64,000 bases of DNA from Segniliparus rotundus DSM 44985 (GTDB taxonomy: Bacteria > Actinomycetota > Actinomycetes > Mycobacteriales > Mycobacteriaceae), in assembly GCF_000092825.1 (NCBI RefSeq), contig NC_014168.1, positions 1,355,946 through 1,419,945 on the forward strand. Reading direction: 5' to 3'. Shown here piece after piece: positions 20,850-29,881 of the stretch; position 1 is the first letter of the stretch; every line of letters starts with the position of its first letter. A program made the position numbers and the translations under genes. The notes under the pieces are model-generated. The model did not search any database. It was not told the origin of the DNA and saw only the letters and a program-made list of their open reading frames with translations.

Positions 20850-21884
20850 ATGACCACTCCCCAGGACAGGCGGTTTGAAATTTTGCGCGCCATTGTCACC
20901 GACTACGTGGCGACGCAGGAGCCGGTCGGCTCCAAGGCGCTTGTGGACCGATACGGGTTGGGTGTTTCGAGCGCGACCGTCCGCAACGATATGGCCGTGC
21001 TCGAGGCGGAGGGCTACATCGCGCAGCCGCACACGAGTTCCGGGCGCATTCCCACCGAGCGCGGCTACCGCGAGTTCGTCGACAGGATCGCCGAGGTCAA
21101 ACCGCTCTCCCCAGCGGAGCGTCGCTCGATTCTGCAATTCCTCGAGCACGGGGTCGACCTTGACGACGTGCTGATGCGCAGCGTGCGTCTGCTCACACAG
21201 CTCACACGCCAGGTGGCGGTCATCCAGTACCCGACGTTGGTGACTGCGAGCGTGCGGCATTTGGAGATCGTCGCGCTCACACCGCGCCGGTTGCTGCTCG
21301 TCCTCATCGCCGACTCCGGCCGGGTGGACCAACGAATGGTCGAGCTTTCCGAGGACGTGGACGAGGAGACCACGGCCTCGTTGCGCGCGATGTTCAACAA
21401 AGCGCTCGCCGGCAAACGTCTCGACCACGCCAGCACTGCCGCGATGGAGCTTGCCGAGCAGGCGGCCCCGGCCCTGCGCGGCCACATCGTCACTGTTGCG
21501 ACGGGTCTGGTGGAGTCCCTGGTCCAACGCCCCCAAGAGCGGCTTGTCGTCGGCGGCGCGGCGAACCTCACTCGCAATGCGGCAGATTTCGAAGGCTTCT
21601 CCGGCTCGTTGTGGTCCGTGCTGGAGGCGCTTGAGGAGCAGGTCGTTGTGCTCAAACTCTTCGCCGCCGCCCAAGACCCTGGGATGGTCATGGTGCAGAT
21701 CGGCGAGGAGACCAGGTCTGAGCAGATGCGCGGCGCTTCGGTGGTGTCCACTTCCTACGGGACCGATGGCGCCGTGTTCGGCGGGGTGGGCGTCGTCGGT
21801 CCGACCAGAATGGACTATCCGGGCACAATCGCCGCCGTCTCCGCGGTGGCCCGGTATGTGGGCCAGGTGCTGGCCGAGCGCTGA
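20850..21884 (+). CDS. hrcA: heat-inducible transcription repressor HrcA
   Basis: HrcA represses chaperone genes by binding CIRCE operators and is itself folded by GroEL. The 344-residue protein has an N-terminal winged helix ([21 protein letters not shown], then [18 protein letters not shown]) and the HrcA core with [18 protein letters not shown]. The C-terminal [26 protein letters not shown] is a family signature. The ATG at 20850 lies 11 bases after AGGAGG; an in-frame GTG at 20838 overlaps that ribosome-binding site and is unlikely. dnaJ follows, as in M. tuberculosis. Confidence 0.96.
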   Translation: MTTPQDRRFEILRAIVTDYVATQEPVGSKALVDRYGLGVSSATVRNDMAVLEAEGYIAQPHTSSGRIPTERGYREFVDRIAEVKPLSPAERRSILQFLEHGVDLDDVLMRSVRLLTQLTRQVAVIQYPTLVTASVRHLEIVALTPRRLLLVLIADSGRVDQRMVELSEDVDEETTASLRAMFNKALAGKRLDHASTAAMELAEQAAPALRGHIVTVATGLVESLVQRPQERLVVGGAANLTRNAADFEGFSGSLWSVLEALEEQVVVLKLFAAAQDPGMVMVQIGEETRSEQMRGASVVSTSYGTDGAVFGGVGVVGPTRMDYPGTIAAVSAVARYVGQVLAER

Positions 21885-21893
21885 GCTCAGTTT

Positions 21894-21902
21894 TTAGCAC
21901 TC
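21894..21902. promoter_or_regulatory. half CIRCE site upstream of dnaJ
   Basis: TTAGCACTC, the exact left arm of the HrcA operator CIRCE, starts 9 bases after the hrcA stop. The expected GAGTGCTAA right arm nine bases further on is absent (GGACTGTGC follows). It may be a decayed or half-strength HrcA site for dnaJ, or chance. Confidence 0.35.
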
Positions 21903-21913
21903 GGACTGTGCTT

Positions 21914-21942
21914 TTGCCAATGTCCGGTAGAATTCCCATAAT
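21914..21942 (+). promoter_or_regulatory. candidate promoter of dnaJ
   Basis: TTGCCA (21914-21919) and CATAAT (21937-21942) are separated by 17 bases, a good match to a housekeeping-type promoter. It is positioned 47 bases upstream of the GTG start of dnaJ and just downstream of the half CIRCE site. Confidence 0.45.
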
Positions 21943-21988
21943 GTTTGAGGGGAGCTGAGAGGCTGAAGGCACGACTATGAGGAACAAC

Positions 21989-23137
21989 GTGGCGCGAGAT
22001 TATTACGCGATTTTGGGCGTCGACCGATCGGCGAGCGACCAGGAGCTCAAGCGCGCCTATCGCAAGCTCGCTCGTGAGCTGCACCCGGACGTCAACCCGG
22101 ACGAGGAGGCGCAGACTCAGTTCAAAGAGGTGACCGCCGCCTACGAGGTGCTTTCCGACCCGCAGAGGCGTCAGATCGTCGACGCGGGCGGCGACCCGCT
22201 CGAATCCCGAGGGGGAGGCGGGGGCTTCGACGGGTTCGGGGGTTTGTCGGATGTGTTCGAGGCGTTCTTCGGCCAAGGGTTCAACGCGGGCGGGGCCCGT
22301 TCGCGGGGGCCGAAGGGCCGCGTGCAGCCTGGGGCGGACGCACTGGTCCGAGTCACGCTCGACCTTGAAGAATGCGCGATGGGGGCCCGCAAAGAGCTCG
22401 CGGTGGACACTGCTGTCCTGTGCGACAGCTGCACAGGGTCGGGCAGCGCGAGCGGGGCGAAGCCCGTTCGTTGTTCCACCTGCGGCGGCGCGGGCGAAGT
22501 GCAGTCCGTGCAACGCTCTTTCCTCGGCCAGATGGTCACTGCGCGGCCGTGCCCGACATGTGACGGCGCGGGGGAAGTCGTGCAGGACCCTTGCGGGAAG
22601 TGCGCGGGCGCGGGCCGGGTTCGCGTGCGCCGCACCCTCACGGTGGACATCCCGGCGGGGGTCGGCGAGGGCATGCGGGTCCGGTTGGCCGGCCAGGGCG
22701 AAGTCGGTCCGGGCGGAGGCGCCGCTGGCGACCTGTACGTCGAAGTGCGCGAGCGCGCGCACCCCGTGTTCTTCCGCAACGGCGACGACTTGCATTGCAC
22801 GGTTCGGGTTCCGGTCGTGGACGCCGCGCTGGGCGTGACGATCCCTGTCACCACCATTTTGGGCGAAGAAACCCTGGTCGAGGTGATCGCAGGCACGCAG
22901 CCGGGCACGGTGGTCGAATTACGCGGACAGGGGATGCCGCAAGTTCGCGGCGGGGCGCGCGGGGCTTTGCATGTGCACCTTGACGTCGTCGTCCCCACCA
23001 AGCTCGACCACAAGCAGGTCGAGAAGCTGTCCGAGTTCCGCAGCATGCGCGACGAGGAGCCGGAAGTCGTCTCTGCGGCTTCGAGTCACACGGGCGGTTT
23101 GTTCTCGCGTTTGCGGGAAGCGTTCCGGGGCCGCTGA
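21989..23137 (+). CDS. dnaJ: chaperone DnaJ (DnaJ2 type)
   Basis: DnaJ stimulates DnaK ATPase and delivers unfolded clients. The domain order is J domain ([18 protein letters not shown], with HPD at [11 protein letters not shown]), Gly/Phe-rich linker, four CxxCxGxG zinc motifs ([32 protein letters not shown]) and C-terminal beta domains. The GTG at 21989 gives 382 residues and sits 6 bases after GAGGA. The ATG at 21977 adds four residues. It lies just downstream of hrcA. Confidence 0.95.
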   Translation: MARDYYAILGVDRSASDQELKRAYRKLARELHPDVNPDEEAQTQFKEVTAAYEVLSDPQRRQIVDAGGDPLESRGGGGGFDGFGGLSDVFEAFFGQGFNAGGARSRGPKGRVQPGADALVRVTLDLEECAMGARKELAVDTAVLCDSCTGSGSASGAKPVRCSTCGGAGEVQSVQRSFLGQMVTARPCPTCDGAGEVVQDPCGKCAGAGRVRVRRTLTVDIPAGVGEGMRVRLAGQGEVGPGGGAAGDLYVEVRERAHPVFFRNGDDLHCTVRVPVVDAALGVTIPVTTILGEETLVEVIAGTQPGTVVELRGQGMPQVRGGARGALHVHLDVVVPTKLDHKQVEKLSEFRSMRDEEPEVVSAASSHTGGLFSRLREAFRGR

Positions 23138-23148
23138 GTCGGCGGCCC
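23128..23148. terminator. hairpin between convergent dnaJ and MBL gene
   Basis: GGGCCGC and GCGGCCC form a 7-bp stem with a 7-base loop that holds the dnaJ stop codon. It lies in the narrow space before the stop of the convergent hydrolase gene and probably terminates one or both transcripts. Confidence 0.5.
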
Positions 23149-23157
23149 TCGCTCGGG

Positions 23158-23799
23158 CTACCAGCCTCGTGCGCGCCATTCGCCCAGATGGGGGCGTTCC
23201 ACGCCGAGCGTCGTGCCTGCCCCGTGGCCGGGGTGCACTGCGGTGGTGTCGGGGAGCCGGCCAAAGATCCGCTCGGTCACGTCGTTGATGAGCGAGTCGA
23301 AATCCTCTGGACTGGTGGTTTTGCCGACTCCGCCGGGGAAAAGCGAGTCGCCGGTGAAGACGTGCGTGGGGGAGTCTGCTTGGCTGAGGGACAATGCGAC
23401 CGAGCCAGGGGTGTGCCCGCGCAACTCGACAACCGGCAACTGCAGTTCGCCGATCCGCAGTTCATCCCCGTCGGTGAGCAATTGATCGGCGGGCACCGGG
23501 ACGCCAGGGGCGTCGAGCCGCCCGATAGCCGTCGGCGCGTCGAGCTCCTTGGCGACGTCGGCGAGGGATTGCCAGTGATCGGGATGTTGGTGGGTCGTGA
23601 GGATGAGCGCCACTTTGGAGCCAGAATTCGCGACCATCTCCAAGATCCGTCCGGTCTCGTTCGCGGCGTCGATGAGCAAAGCGTTCCGCGTCGCGAGGTC
23701 TTCGACAAGGTAGACGTTGTTGTCCAGCGGCCCGACGGAGATCCGGCTGATCTTGGCCCCAGGGAGTTCGATTGTCTCAGGGGCGTGGGAAACGGTCAC
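23158..23799 (-). CDS. MBL-fold metallo-hydrolase (glyoxalase II-like)
   Basis: A 213-residue zinc hydrolase of the metallo-beta-lactamase superfamily. The metal-binding motif THQHPDHW (about residue 70) is followed by the further His in LRGHTPGSVALSL, the bridging Asp in FTGDSLFPGGVGKT and His in VHPGHGAGTTLG. The shape fits the glyoxalase II/thioesterase branch, but the substrate is not evident. It is convergent with dnaJ. Confidence 0.85.
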   Translation of the reverse strand: MTVSHAPETIELPGAKISRISVGPLDNNVYLVEDLATRNALLIDAANETGRILEMVANSGSKVALILTTHQHPDHWQSLADVAKELDAPTAIGRLDAPGVPVPADQLLTDGDELRIGELQLPVVELRGHTPGSVALSLSQADSPTHVFTGDSLFPGGVGKTTSPEDFDSLINDVTERIFGRLPDTTAVHPGHGAGTTLGVERPHLGEWRARGW

Positions 23800-23941
23800 A
23801 AGCGGCCTCCTCGGAAAGTCGTGCGGGTTCGGAAAATCGTGTGGGGTTCATCAGCCTCGTCCGCGCCACATCTTATACCGGCGGGTCCAGCTTCTGCTCC
23901 GCGCTGTTCGCGATCTCGCCCGTCTTCCCGCCCCGCGGAGC

Positions 23942-24655
23942 TCACAGCTCGGCGAGTTTGGCGACGGCTTTGGCGGCGAGGTCTTCGGACACACCAGGCA
24001 AGCCGGACAGAACGAGCACGTCGATCCCGCGGACTCTGACGGCCGCCCAGTAGAACGTCTGGTTCCGGAATGGGTCGGATTTGGCGAACGCATAGATCAC
24101 TTTGAGCCCGAGGCTGCCCTCGTTTCCGGGGACGTCCGCGGGGAACGGCACCGTGTATGCGGGATACTGCTCAGCGCTTCCGGTGAGAGAAACAGAGAAA
24201 GAGACGCAGCGCGCCAGCCAGCTGTGCGCGAAGTCCACGAGGTCCCGCTGCCCTTCCTTGGGCCGCAAGATCAGTTCGGCGGCGTACCGTCCGTCGTAGA
24301 ACATGCCGCTGAAATCGGGCGCGTACGCATGGGCTGTGACCACGGTTTGGCCGTGCTCGCTCAGCAGGCGGGGCAGGCACTCTGAAGGATTCGCGCTCTG
24401 CGTGGCTTCCGGATTTTTGTTCTGAGTGCTGATGGTCAAATACTTGGGGACGTCGGCCTGCGTCATCAGCGCGGTGCGCAGCTCGTCCGGGGACTTGTCC
24501 GCGAGGCTCGGTTTCCGCGGGACGTGGACCGCAGGAGGCGGATTGTCGTCCAAGGGCGTGAGCTGTCTGAAGACGAACACCGCTGCGGCCACGGCGACGA
24601 TTGCCGTCGCCGCGAGGGCCAGGGCGCGGCGATGCGGCCGTGAAGCCGGCGTCAT
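23942..24655 (-). CDS. membrane-anchored exported protein, paralogue of upstream gene
   Basis: A 237-residue protein with one N-terminal membrane segment (ALALAATAIVAVAAAVFVF) and an extracytoplasmic domain of about 200 residues with two Cys (SECLPRLL and ARCVSFSV). The domain pattern resembles PknH-type or LpqN-type sensor folds, but no specific family was recognised. Its ATG at 24655 overlaps the stop of the upstream gene as ATGA. The last third of both proteins follows the same pattern (hydrophobic V-A-V-K/R core, short helix end), suggesting duplication. Confidence 0.7.
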   Translation of the reverse strand: MTPASRPHRRALALAATAIVAVAAAVFVFRQLTPLDDNPPPAVHVPRKPSLADKSPDELRTALMTQADVPKYLTISTQNKNPEATQSANPSECLPRLLSEHGQTVVTAHAYAPDFSGMFYDGRYAAELILRPKEGQRDLVDFAHSWLARCVSFSVSLTGSAEQYPAYTVPFPADVPGNEGSLGLKVIYAFAKSDPFRNQTFYWAAVRVRGIDVLVLSGLPGVSEDLAAKAVAKLAEL

Positions 24656-26043
24656 TTCGGCGCCGGGACCACCGGGAAGCCGGCTTTTTGCAAGACGGCG
24701 CTCATGCTGGTGTCGGCGAGGTCGGTGCTGTTGTACTCGCTCGACATCGTTTTGACCACGACATCGTGCTTGAGCGCCACAGTGACCCAGTTCACGAGTT
24801 CTCGTTTGGGTGTTTCGTCTTGTGAGACTTTCACGCCAAGGCTGGCGTCTGCGCTGGGGAAGGACTTATTGCCGAGCAGTTCCTGTCGAACCGCGACCGA
24901 CGACGAGGTCTGCGGATTCGTGAATGTGTAGTTCAAGCACTTGGCGGACAAGGATTCGCGATATTGGGCTATGGCGTCGGCCCCCGGGCGTTGCACGCCG
25001 ATCATCACCACGACACTGTCTGGCAAGGATGTGACCGTGTTGATCGCTTTGGTCCGAACTATGGCTTTCGCGGCCCACGACACCGAGTCCGGCTTGATCG
25101 GGCTCGCGCAATGAGCAGGAGTGGTGCTCATGGCCGGGTCGACCGGGTTGGAGCCGTTCTCCGGGCCCAGTCCGTCGACGAGCCCGGTGGGCGCTGTCGC
25201 TTGTTCGCTGACGATCGTCCAGCCGTCGGGAGCCTGGTCGGGAAGATACCCGGCAAGTTCTTGGACCGTGTGGTCCCCGAACGGCGAAGGTTGTTTGGGT
25301 GGCTGGCCGCCGCTGTCGCCCGAGGAGAAAACAAACATCGCGACGACGGAGACCACTGCGACTGCGACGAGCGCTCCGGCGATGATTGGGCCTTTGCTGT
25401 CGGACTGAGGAGGAGGCCGGTGCAGCGGCGGCGCGGCGAGGTTGGACGGCTGGGCGACCAACGGAGTGAACGGCATCGGCCGCAACGACGCGGCGGGCCT
25501 GCCGGAGTAGAGGGGGCCCTGTGTTCTTGGCCGCGCCCGAATGGGCACGGCAGGGGCAGGAGGGAACGCGCCCCCGGCGTTCGCGGTCAAGGAGGCTTGG
25601 CCCGGCGGCGGGGCGAACGTGTAAGGCTGGGCGGACATGCCAGGCTGCCCGTTCGCGGCGGGAGCGAACGGCGAAGGCGACGGCGGTGGGGGAGCTGTCC
25701 CAGGAGGAGCGGTGAACGGCGAAGCCCTGCCGGGTGACTGGGCGAACGGGGACTGCTGCGGCGGAGCGGGCGGGCTGCCCGGTTGCGCCTGGCTGTACTG
25801 CGGAGAGGCGAAGGGAGACTGGACAGCGCCGGGGTTCGCGGCCACGGCTGGCCCCGGTGAGGACGACGAGGGGACGCCTGGCCGGGCGCCTTCGGAGCCC
25901 CCAGCGCCCGGTGCTCCGGTCGCGCTCGCAACGGCGGGCTGGCTGGCGGGGGCTTTTCGGGCGGGATACCCGCTCGCCAATCCAGGCGAAGGCGGCAAAC
26001 CTGCAGGGAACCCCGGTGGCGGCACGGGTGCTCGCTCGGTCAT
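24652..26043 (-). CDS. proline-rich membrane-anchored exported protein
   Basis: A 463-residue protein. Residues 1-220 are low complexity, rich in Pro, Ala, Gly and Ser (PPPGFPAGLPPSPGL, FTAPPGTAPPPPSPSPFAP), and presumably cytoplasmic. A single membrane span follows (IIAGALVAVAVVSVVAMFVF, about 232-252), then an extracytoplasmic domain of about 200 residues with a Cys pair (THCAS-like PAHCASPIKP and AKCLNYTF). The outer domain is related to the coupled downstream protein. Cytoplasmic Pro-rich region plus outer sensor domain is the layout of mycobacterial Wag31/CwsA-like or PknH-neighbour scaffolds, but function is unknown. Confidence 0.75.
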   Translation of the reverse strand: MTERAPVPPPGFPAGLPPSPGLASGYPARKAPASQPAVASATGAPGAGGSEGARPGVPSSSSPGPAVAANPGAVQSPFASPQYSQAQPGSPPAPPQQSPFAQSPGRASPFTAPPGTAPPPPSPSPFAPAANGQPGMSAQPYTFAPPPGQASLTANAGGAFPPAPAVPIRARPRTQGPLYSGRPAASLRPMPFTPLVAQPSNLAAPPLHRPPPQSDSKGPIIAGALVAVAVVSVVAMFVFSSGDSGGQPPKQPSPFGDHTVQELAGYLPDQAPDGWTIVSEQATAPTGLVDGLGPENGSNPVDPAMSTTPAHCASPIKPDSVSWAAKAIVRTKAINTVTSLPDSVVVMIGVQRPGADAIAQYRESLSAKCLNYTFTNPQTSSSVAVRQELLGNKSFPSADASLGVKVSQDETPKRELVNWVTVALKHDVVVKTMSSEYNSTDLADTSMSAVLQKAGFPVVPAPK

Positions 26044-26110
26044 GAGGGTCCTCCTCGATTTCCCGACTTCGTTGCCAGGGCCAAATTCCCTAAGGAGGAT
26101 ACTACGCTCC

Positions 26111-27712
26111 TCAGTTCGTCACCAACCACGCAGCCGCGTTCGGCGGCAGGAGTCCCTCTTCGAGCGCGGCGCTGGCGATCAGCACCTCGCCTTTCGGCAT
26201 CTGGACTGCCGCTCCGGTCGTGTTGAGCACGCATATGGCGCCGCTGCCGCGCTGAAAGGCCAGCTGGCCTTCGGGCAGGTCCAGCCATTCGAATCCGCCT
26301 TCGGCGAACTCTGGCCGGGAGCGCCGAAGAGCGATAGCGTGCCGGTAGAGCGACAACGTCGAGCCGGGATCGGCCTCCTCATGCGCCACGGTTGCCTCCG
26401 ACCACCCTTCTGGCATGGGGAGCCACGTGTCAGGCGTGCTGCTGAACCCGTACGGCGGCGCCTCGCCGGACCACGGCAGAGGGATACGACAACTGTCCCG
26501 GCCCCGAACAGTGTGCCCGGACCGCTCCCACATCGGGTCTTGGAGCGCCTCGTCAGGCAGCTGGACCGATTCGAGGCCGAGCTCCGCGCCGTAATACACG
26601 AACACGACCCCGGGCAGGGCCAACGCGACCAATGCCATCGCCCTGGCCCTGGCCACGCCGAGAGCGCCGCCGCCGTAGCGGGTGGCCTCGCGCTCGACGT
26701 CGTGGTTGGACAAGGTCCACGTCGCCGTCGCGCCCACGGACCGGACCGCGTCGAGCGAGCGAGTGACCGCCGAACGGATCTCGCCGGCGTCGAACGGCGC
26801 TTCCACCAGTTTGAAGTTGAAGCCGAGGTGCAGCTCGTCGGGCCGGAGGAATTCCGCGAAAACCTTGTCGTCTCGGGCCCAGATCTCCCCGACGGTCATG
26901 CGGCCGGGGTATTCGTCCAGCACGGCGCGAATGCGGCGATGGATGTCGTGGACGGCGGGTTGGTTGAAGCGCAGGTCGCCAGGGCTGTGGTCCAACAGGC
27001 CGGAGCCGACCTCCGCCATGTCCGGCAGCCCTTTGGGCTTGGCCATGCCATGGGCCACGTCGATTCGGAACCCGTCCGCGCCCCGGTCGAGCCAGAAGCG
27101 CAGTGTGGTTTCGAGATCCTCGAGCACTTCTGGATGCTCCCAGTTCAGATCTGGTTGCTCCGGAGCGAAAAGATGCAGATACCACTGTGCTGGTTTTGTC
27201 TCAGCCGCCGACGGGCTGTCAACGCCGTCGGGCGAGCTGACTCTGGTCCAGGCGGGACCGCCGAAGATGCTGGGCCAGTTGTTCGGCGGCTCCTCTCCGG
27301 ACTCGCCTTTGCCGTCTCGGAAGATGTAGCGGCTGCGTTCCGGGCTCTCCGGGCCCGCTGCCAGCGCCGCCTGGAACCAGGGGTGCTGATCGCTGGTGTG
27401 GTTGGGGACGAGGTCCATAATCACTTTGAGGCCTCTGGTGTGCGCGGCCTGCAACAGTCGGTCGAACGCCGCGATGCCGCCGAAGAGCGGGTCGACGTCG
27501 CGGGGGTCGCTCACGTCGTAGCCGTGGTCGGCCATCGGCGAACGCATGATGGGACTGAGCCACAAGCCGTCGACTCCGAGTTCGACGAGATGGTCGAGGC
27601 CTTGCGCCACGCCGTCCAAATCGCCGACTCCGTCGCCGTTCGCGTCCTTGAAGGAACGCGGGTACACCTGGTAGAGGACGGCGGCGTGCCACCATGGCTC
27701 TGATTGCGTCAT
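26111..27712 (-). CDS. aglA: GH13 alpha-glucosidase (AglA-like)
   Basis: A 533-residue alpha-amylase-family hydrolase expected to release glucose from alpha-1,4/1,6-linked oligosaccharides or related glucosides. The N-terminus PWWHAAVLYQVYPRSFKDANGDGVGDL is typical. The four GH13 regions are visible: DLVPNHTSD, GFRIDVAHGM (nucleophile Asp), VGEIWARDD (acid/base Glu) and TLSNHDVER. The ATG at 27712 is favoured over a frame extension to 27754. It is followed downstream by nothing on its strand and preceded by glbO, the same pair as Rv2471-Rv2470. Confidence 0.9.
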   Translation of the reverse strand: MTQSEPWWHAAVLYQVYPRSFKDANGDGVGDLDGVAQGLDHLVELGVDGLWLSPIMRSPMADHGYDVSDPRDVDPLFGGIAAFDRLLQAAHTRGLKVIMDLVPNHTSDQHPWFQAALAAGPESPERSRYIFRDGKGESGEEPPNNWPSIFGGPAWTRVSSPDGVDSPSAAETKPAQWYLHLFAPEQPDLNWEHPEVLEDLETTLRFWLDRGADGFRIDVAHGMAKPKGLPDMAEVGSGLLDHSPGDLRFNQPAVHDIHRRIRAVLDEYPGRMTVGEIWARDDKVFAEFLRPDELHLGFNFKLVEAPFDAGEIRSAVTRSLDAVRSVGATATWTLSNHDVEREATRYGGGALGVARARAMALVALALPGVVFVYYGAELGLESVQLPDEALQDPMWERSGHTVRGRDSCRIPLPWSGEAPPYGFSSTPDTWLPMPEGWSEATVAHEEADPGSTLSLYRHAIALRRSRPEFAEGGFEWLDLPEGQLAFQRGSGAICVLNTTGAAVQMPKGEVLIASAALEEGLLPPNAAAWLVTN

Positions 27713-27764
27713 AGGTCCATTCTGCCTGTTCAAAAATGATCCTGCTCGCAACAAGGCGCTTGCT

Positions 27765-28193
27765 TCACGGAGCGTTCATCAGCGATTGCGCGGCCATTTC
27801 CAGGTAGGCCCAAAGCTCCTGGCGGTGCGCCTCGTCCATGACGCCTGGCTCCACGGCGTCCACGCCCGCGCGCATGCAGCGCAGCCACGCGTCGCGCTCG
27901 GGCGGGCCGATGACGAAGGGCACGTGGCGCATCCGAAGCCGCGGGTGGCCCCTGTTCTCCGAGTACGTCCGAGGACCGCCCCAGTACTGTTGGAGGAAGA
28001 GCCGCAAATGCAGTTCTGCCTCGTCGAGGTCATGTGTGTACATGGGTCTGAGCAGTGGGTCTTCGGCGACTTCGGCGTAAAAGGCTTTTGTGATGGTCTC
28101 GAATGTCGCCGCCCCGCCCACCGCTTCGTAAAAGCTGCGCGGACCGTCCTCGGAGGGTTCTGCCGCGCTTGAAGGCCCTGTTGTGGAGCTCAT
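27765..28193 (-). CDS. glbO: group II truncated haemoglobin
   Basis: A 142-residue 2-over-2 globin of the trHbO class, which binds O2 tightly and is linked to respiration and peroxide/NO handling. Visible features are the B10 Tyr in [15 protein letters not shown], the YWGGP segment with Trp G8, the cross-link-region Tyr in [10 protein letters not shown] and the proximal His in RLRMRHVPF. The ATG at 28193 has AAGGGAG seven bases upstream. Confidence 0.94.
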   Translation of the reverse strand: MSSTTGPSSAAEPSEDGPRSFYEAVGGAATFETITKAFYAEVAEDPLLRPMYTHDLDEAELHLRLFLQQYWGGPRTYSENRGHPRLRMRHVPFVIGPPERDAWLRCMRAGVDAVEPGVMDEAHRQELWAYLEMAAQSLMNAP

Positions 28194-28454
28194 CAGAAAC
28201 TCCCTTCTCAAAATCTGCTCCGCGTCCCCCTGGAAAAGACGCGTCCCCTAGAAAATACACAGAGAAAATAACAAGCGCCGAGCGCCTGCGCGTGGTAGGA
28301 AGGAAAAGAAGTTTTGACAAGCAGCCAAGACCGATGAGAAGGGAAGAGCATTGATCGTCAAGTCCGGCTCTGCCAAGTCGCGATCACCCCGTCAGGTTCG
28401 CTGACCGGACTTTCACCGATCAAGCTCCACCGCGCCGACAGGAGCTTCACGAAG

Positions 28455-29006
28455 ATGCCGTCACATCGCCGATCATTCGACGGAGGCTCCACGCTGGTGC
28501 TCAATGTTGGCTTCGAGCCGCTGAACGTCATCCCGCACCGTCGCGCCGTTGTGCTTGTGTGCTCCGAGCGGGCGGAGCTCGTCGAGCCGACAGCGCTCGT
28601 GGCCCGTTCTGAGCGTCATGAGCTGCCAGTGCCGAGCGTCATCCGGCTCGCGCGCTATGTGCGCGTCCCGTATCGCGCCACAGTGCCGCTCACCAGGACC
28701 GCGGTCATCGCGAGGGACAAGCACCGCTGCGTCTATTGCGGCGGCAAGCCGGAGACCATCGACCATGTGCTGCCACGTTCCAGGGGCGGACAACATGTCT
28801 GGACCAACGTGGTGGCGGCCTGCCAGAAGTGCAATCACAAGAAGGGGAGCCGCCTGCTCGCCGAACTCGGCTGGACCTTGCGCGAAGCCCCGGCGGCCCC
28901 AAAGGGAACCGCGCCCCGTTTCGTCTCCGGCGAGCTTCCTTCGGCGTGGCGGCAGTATCTGGACGAGGCCGCCGGCCCCGACCGTCTGGAGCAGCGCACA
29001 GCGTGA
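28455..29006 (+). CDS. HNH endonuclease-domain protein (Rv2469c-like)
   Basis: A 183-residue protein with an N-terminal beta-rich part (LVLNVGFEPLNVIPHRRAVVLV) and a C-terminal HNH nuclease motif. The motif shows CVYCGG, DHVLPRSRGG with the HNH first His, N in WTNVV and the second zinc pair CQKCNHKKGSR. Proteins of this layout are widespread and chromosomal in actinobacteria and are not restriction enzymes in any proven sense. It is divergent from glbO, as in the Rv2470/Rv2469c region. The ATG at 28455 has only a weak GAAG upstream. Confidence 0.85.
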   Translation: MPSHRRSFDGGSTLVLNVGFEPLNVIPHRRAVVLVCSERAELVEPTALVARSERHELPVPSVIRLARYVRVPYRATVPLTRTAVIARDKHRCVYCGGKPETIDHVLPRSRGGQHVWTNVVAACQKCNHKKGSRLLAELGWTLREAPAAPKGTAPRFVSGELPSAWRQYLDEAAGPDRLEQRTA

Positions 29007-29096
29007 TCCGCGCGTCGTGGCGGCTGTCGGGCTCGCGTGACGTCGTTGGGCGGGCCGAAAGATTCCCACAAGGCCCTTTCTTGCTAGAGTGTGCCC

Positions 29097-29318
29097 ATGC
29101 CGGTGCCGCTTCTTCATAGCCTTCCCCTTGTGGTGATCGCGATCGTCGCATTGCTGACGTACTTCCTTGCCAAGAACCGCCAGCGACCTGCGCAGTACAG
29201 GTTGGGGGAGCCGTGGACGGAGGGCGTGGTGTTGTGGAGCGCTGTGGACGACATCGGCCACAGCGGCGGGCATGGCCGAGTCGACGTGGTTGGAAAGGCG
29301 GTCAGCGGTGAGTGGTGA
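29097..29318 (+). CDS. ctaJ: small membrane protein, probable cytochrome aa3 subunit CtaJ
   Basis: A 73-residue protein with one N-terminal membrane span (LPLVVIAIVALLTYFLA) and a soluble tail (QRPAQYRLGEPWTEGVVLWSAVDD, ending GHGRVDVVGKAVSGEW). The size, the W-T-x-x-P/V-L-W-x-A pattern and its place directly before a DUF5130 gene match the small actinobacterial protein found in the bcc-aa3 supercomplex of M. smegmatis. That identification is from memory and synteny. Start is ATG 29097 or GTG 29091. The DUF5130 gene overlaps it by 11 bases. Confidence 0.65.
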   Translation: MPVPLLHSLPLVVIAIVALLTYFLAKNRQRPAQYRLGEPWTEGVVLWSAVDDIGHSGGHGRVDVVGKAVSGEW

Positions 29319-29760
29319 CCTTGTCGCGCATCACGAGCGGGTCCCGGTGGTCTCGACGGCGCTTGACCCCAAGGAGCCATTGACCAACCTTCCCTTCGAC
29401 ATCGACCAACGGGTCGCGGTCGATGAGGCCCTCATTCGTGCCACCAGGGACACTGGCGTGCAGTTCTCGGTCCGCATCGGCGACCTGGGCGCTGATGCGC
29501 TGGCCGGGGCCAAGCAAGTGTTCCCGCATGTGCCCGAGGCAGAGCGCGGCGTGCTCATCGCGATCTCGCCGAACGAGCGCACCGTGGCCGTCGTCGCGGG
29601 GACCGCTGTGCGCCGGGCGACGGAGCCGGTGTTGCAGCTCGGCGTCTCTGCCGCGACGAGCGTGCTCGCCGGGGCGAGCGGCAAAGCGAAAGACAGCGCC
29701 CTGGTCGACGCGGCCATTGCGGCGATCCGGGTGATCGCCAGCGCCATCGAACCTGTGTGA
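29308..29760 (+). CDS. DUF5130 (TPM-domain-like) protein
   Basis: A 150-residue soluble protein of the Rv2468c family with a TPM-like alpha/beta fold (RVAVDEALIRATRDTGVQFSVRIGDL, then PEAERGVLIAISPNERTVAVVAG). It ends in a helical segment. The GTG at 29308 sits inside the end of ctaJ with GGAAAGG about nine bases upstream, so the two are co-translated. Co-translation with a cytochrome oxidase subunit suggests a role at the respiratory supercomplex; that is inference. Confidence 0.8.
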   Translation: MSGDLVAHHERVPVVSTALDPKEPLTNLPFDIDQRVAVDEALIRATRDTGVQFSVRIGDLGADALAGAKQVFPHVPEAERGVLIAISPNERTVAVVAGTAVRRATEPVLQLGVSAATSVLAGASGKAKDSALVDAAIAAIRVIASAIEPV

Positions 29761-29881
29761 CGGCAGGTCCCGTTGATCGTCGGCGCTCGATGGTTTCCCG
29801 GCAAGTCGGAGCTGGTCGGCGACGAGACAAGTCCGAGTGTGAAAACAATGACGCCGCCCTGCTCGCAGAGGATTCGCCCGA

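Noticed and set aside
28314-28319. TTGACA box upstream of the HNH gene
   Set aside because: No -10 element lies at the proper distance; a lone -35-like hexamer is weak evidence.
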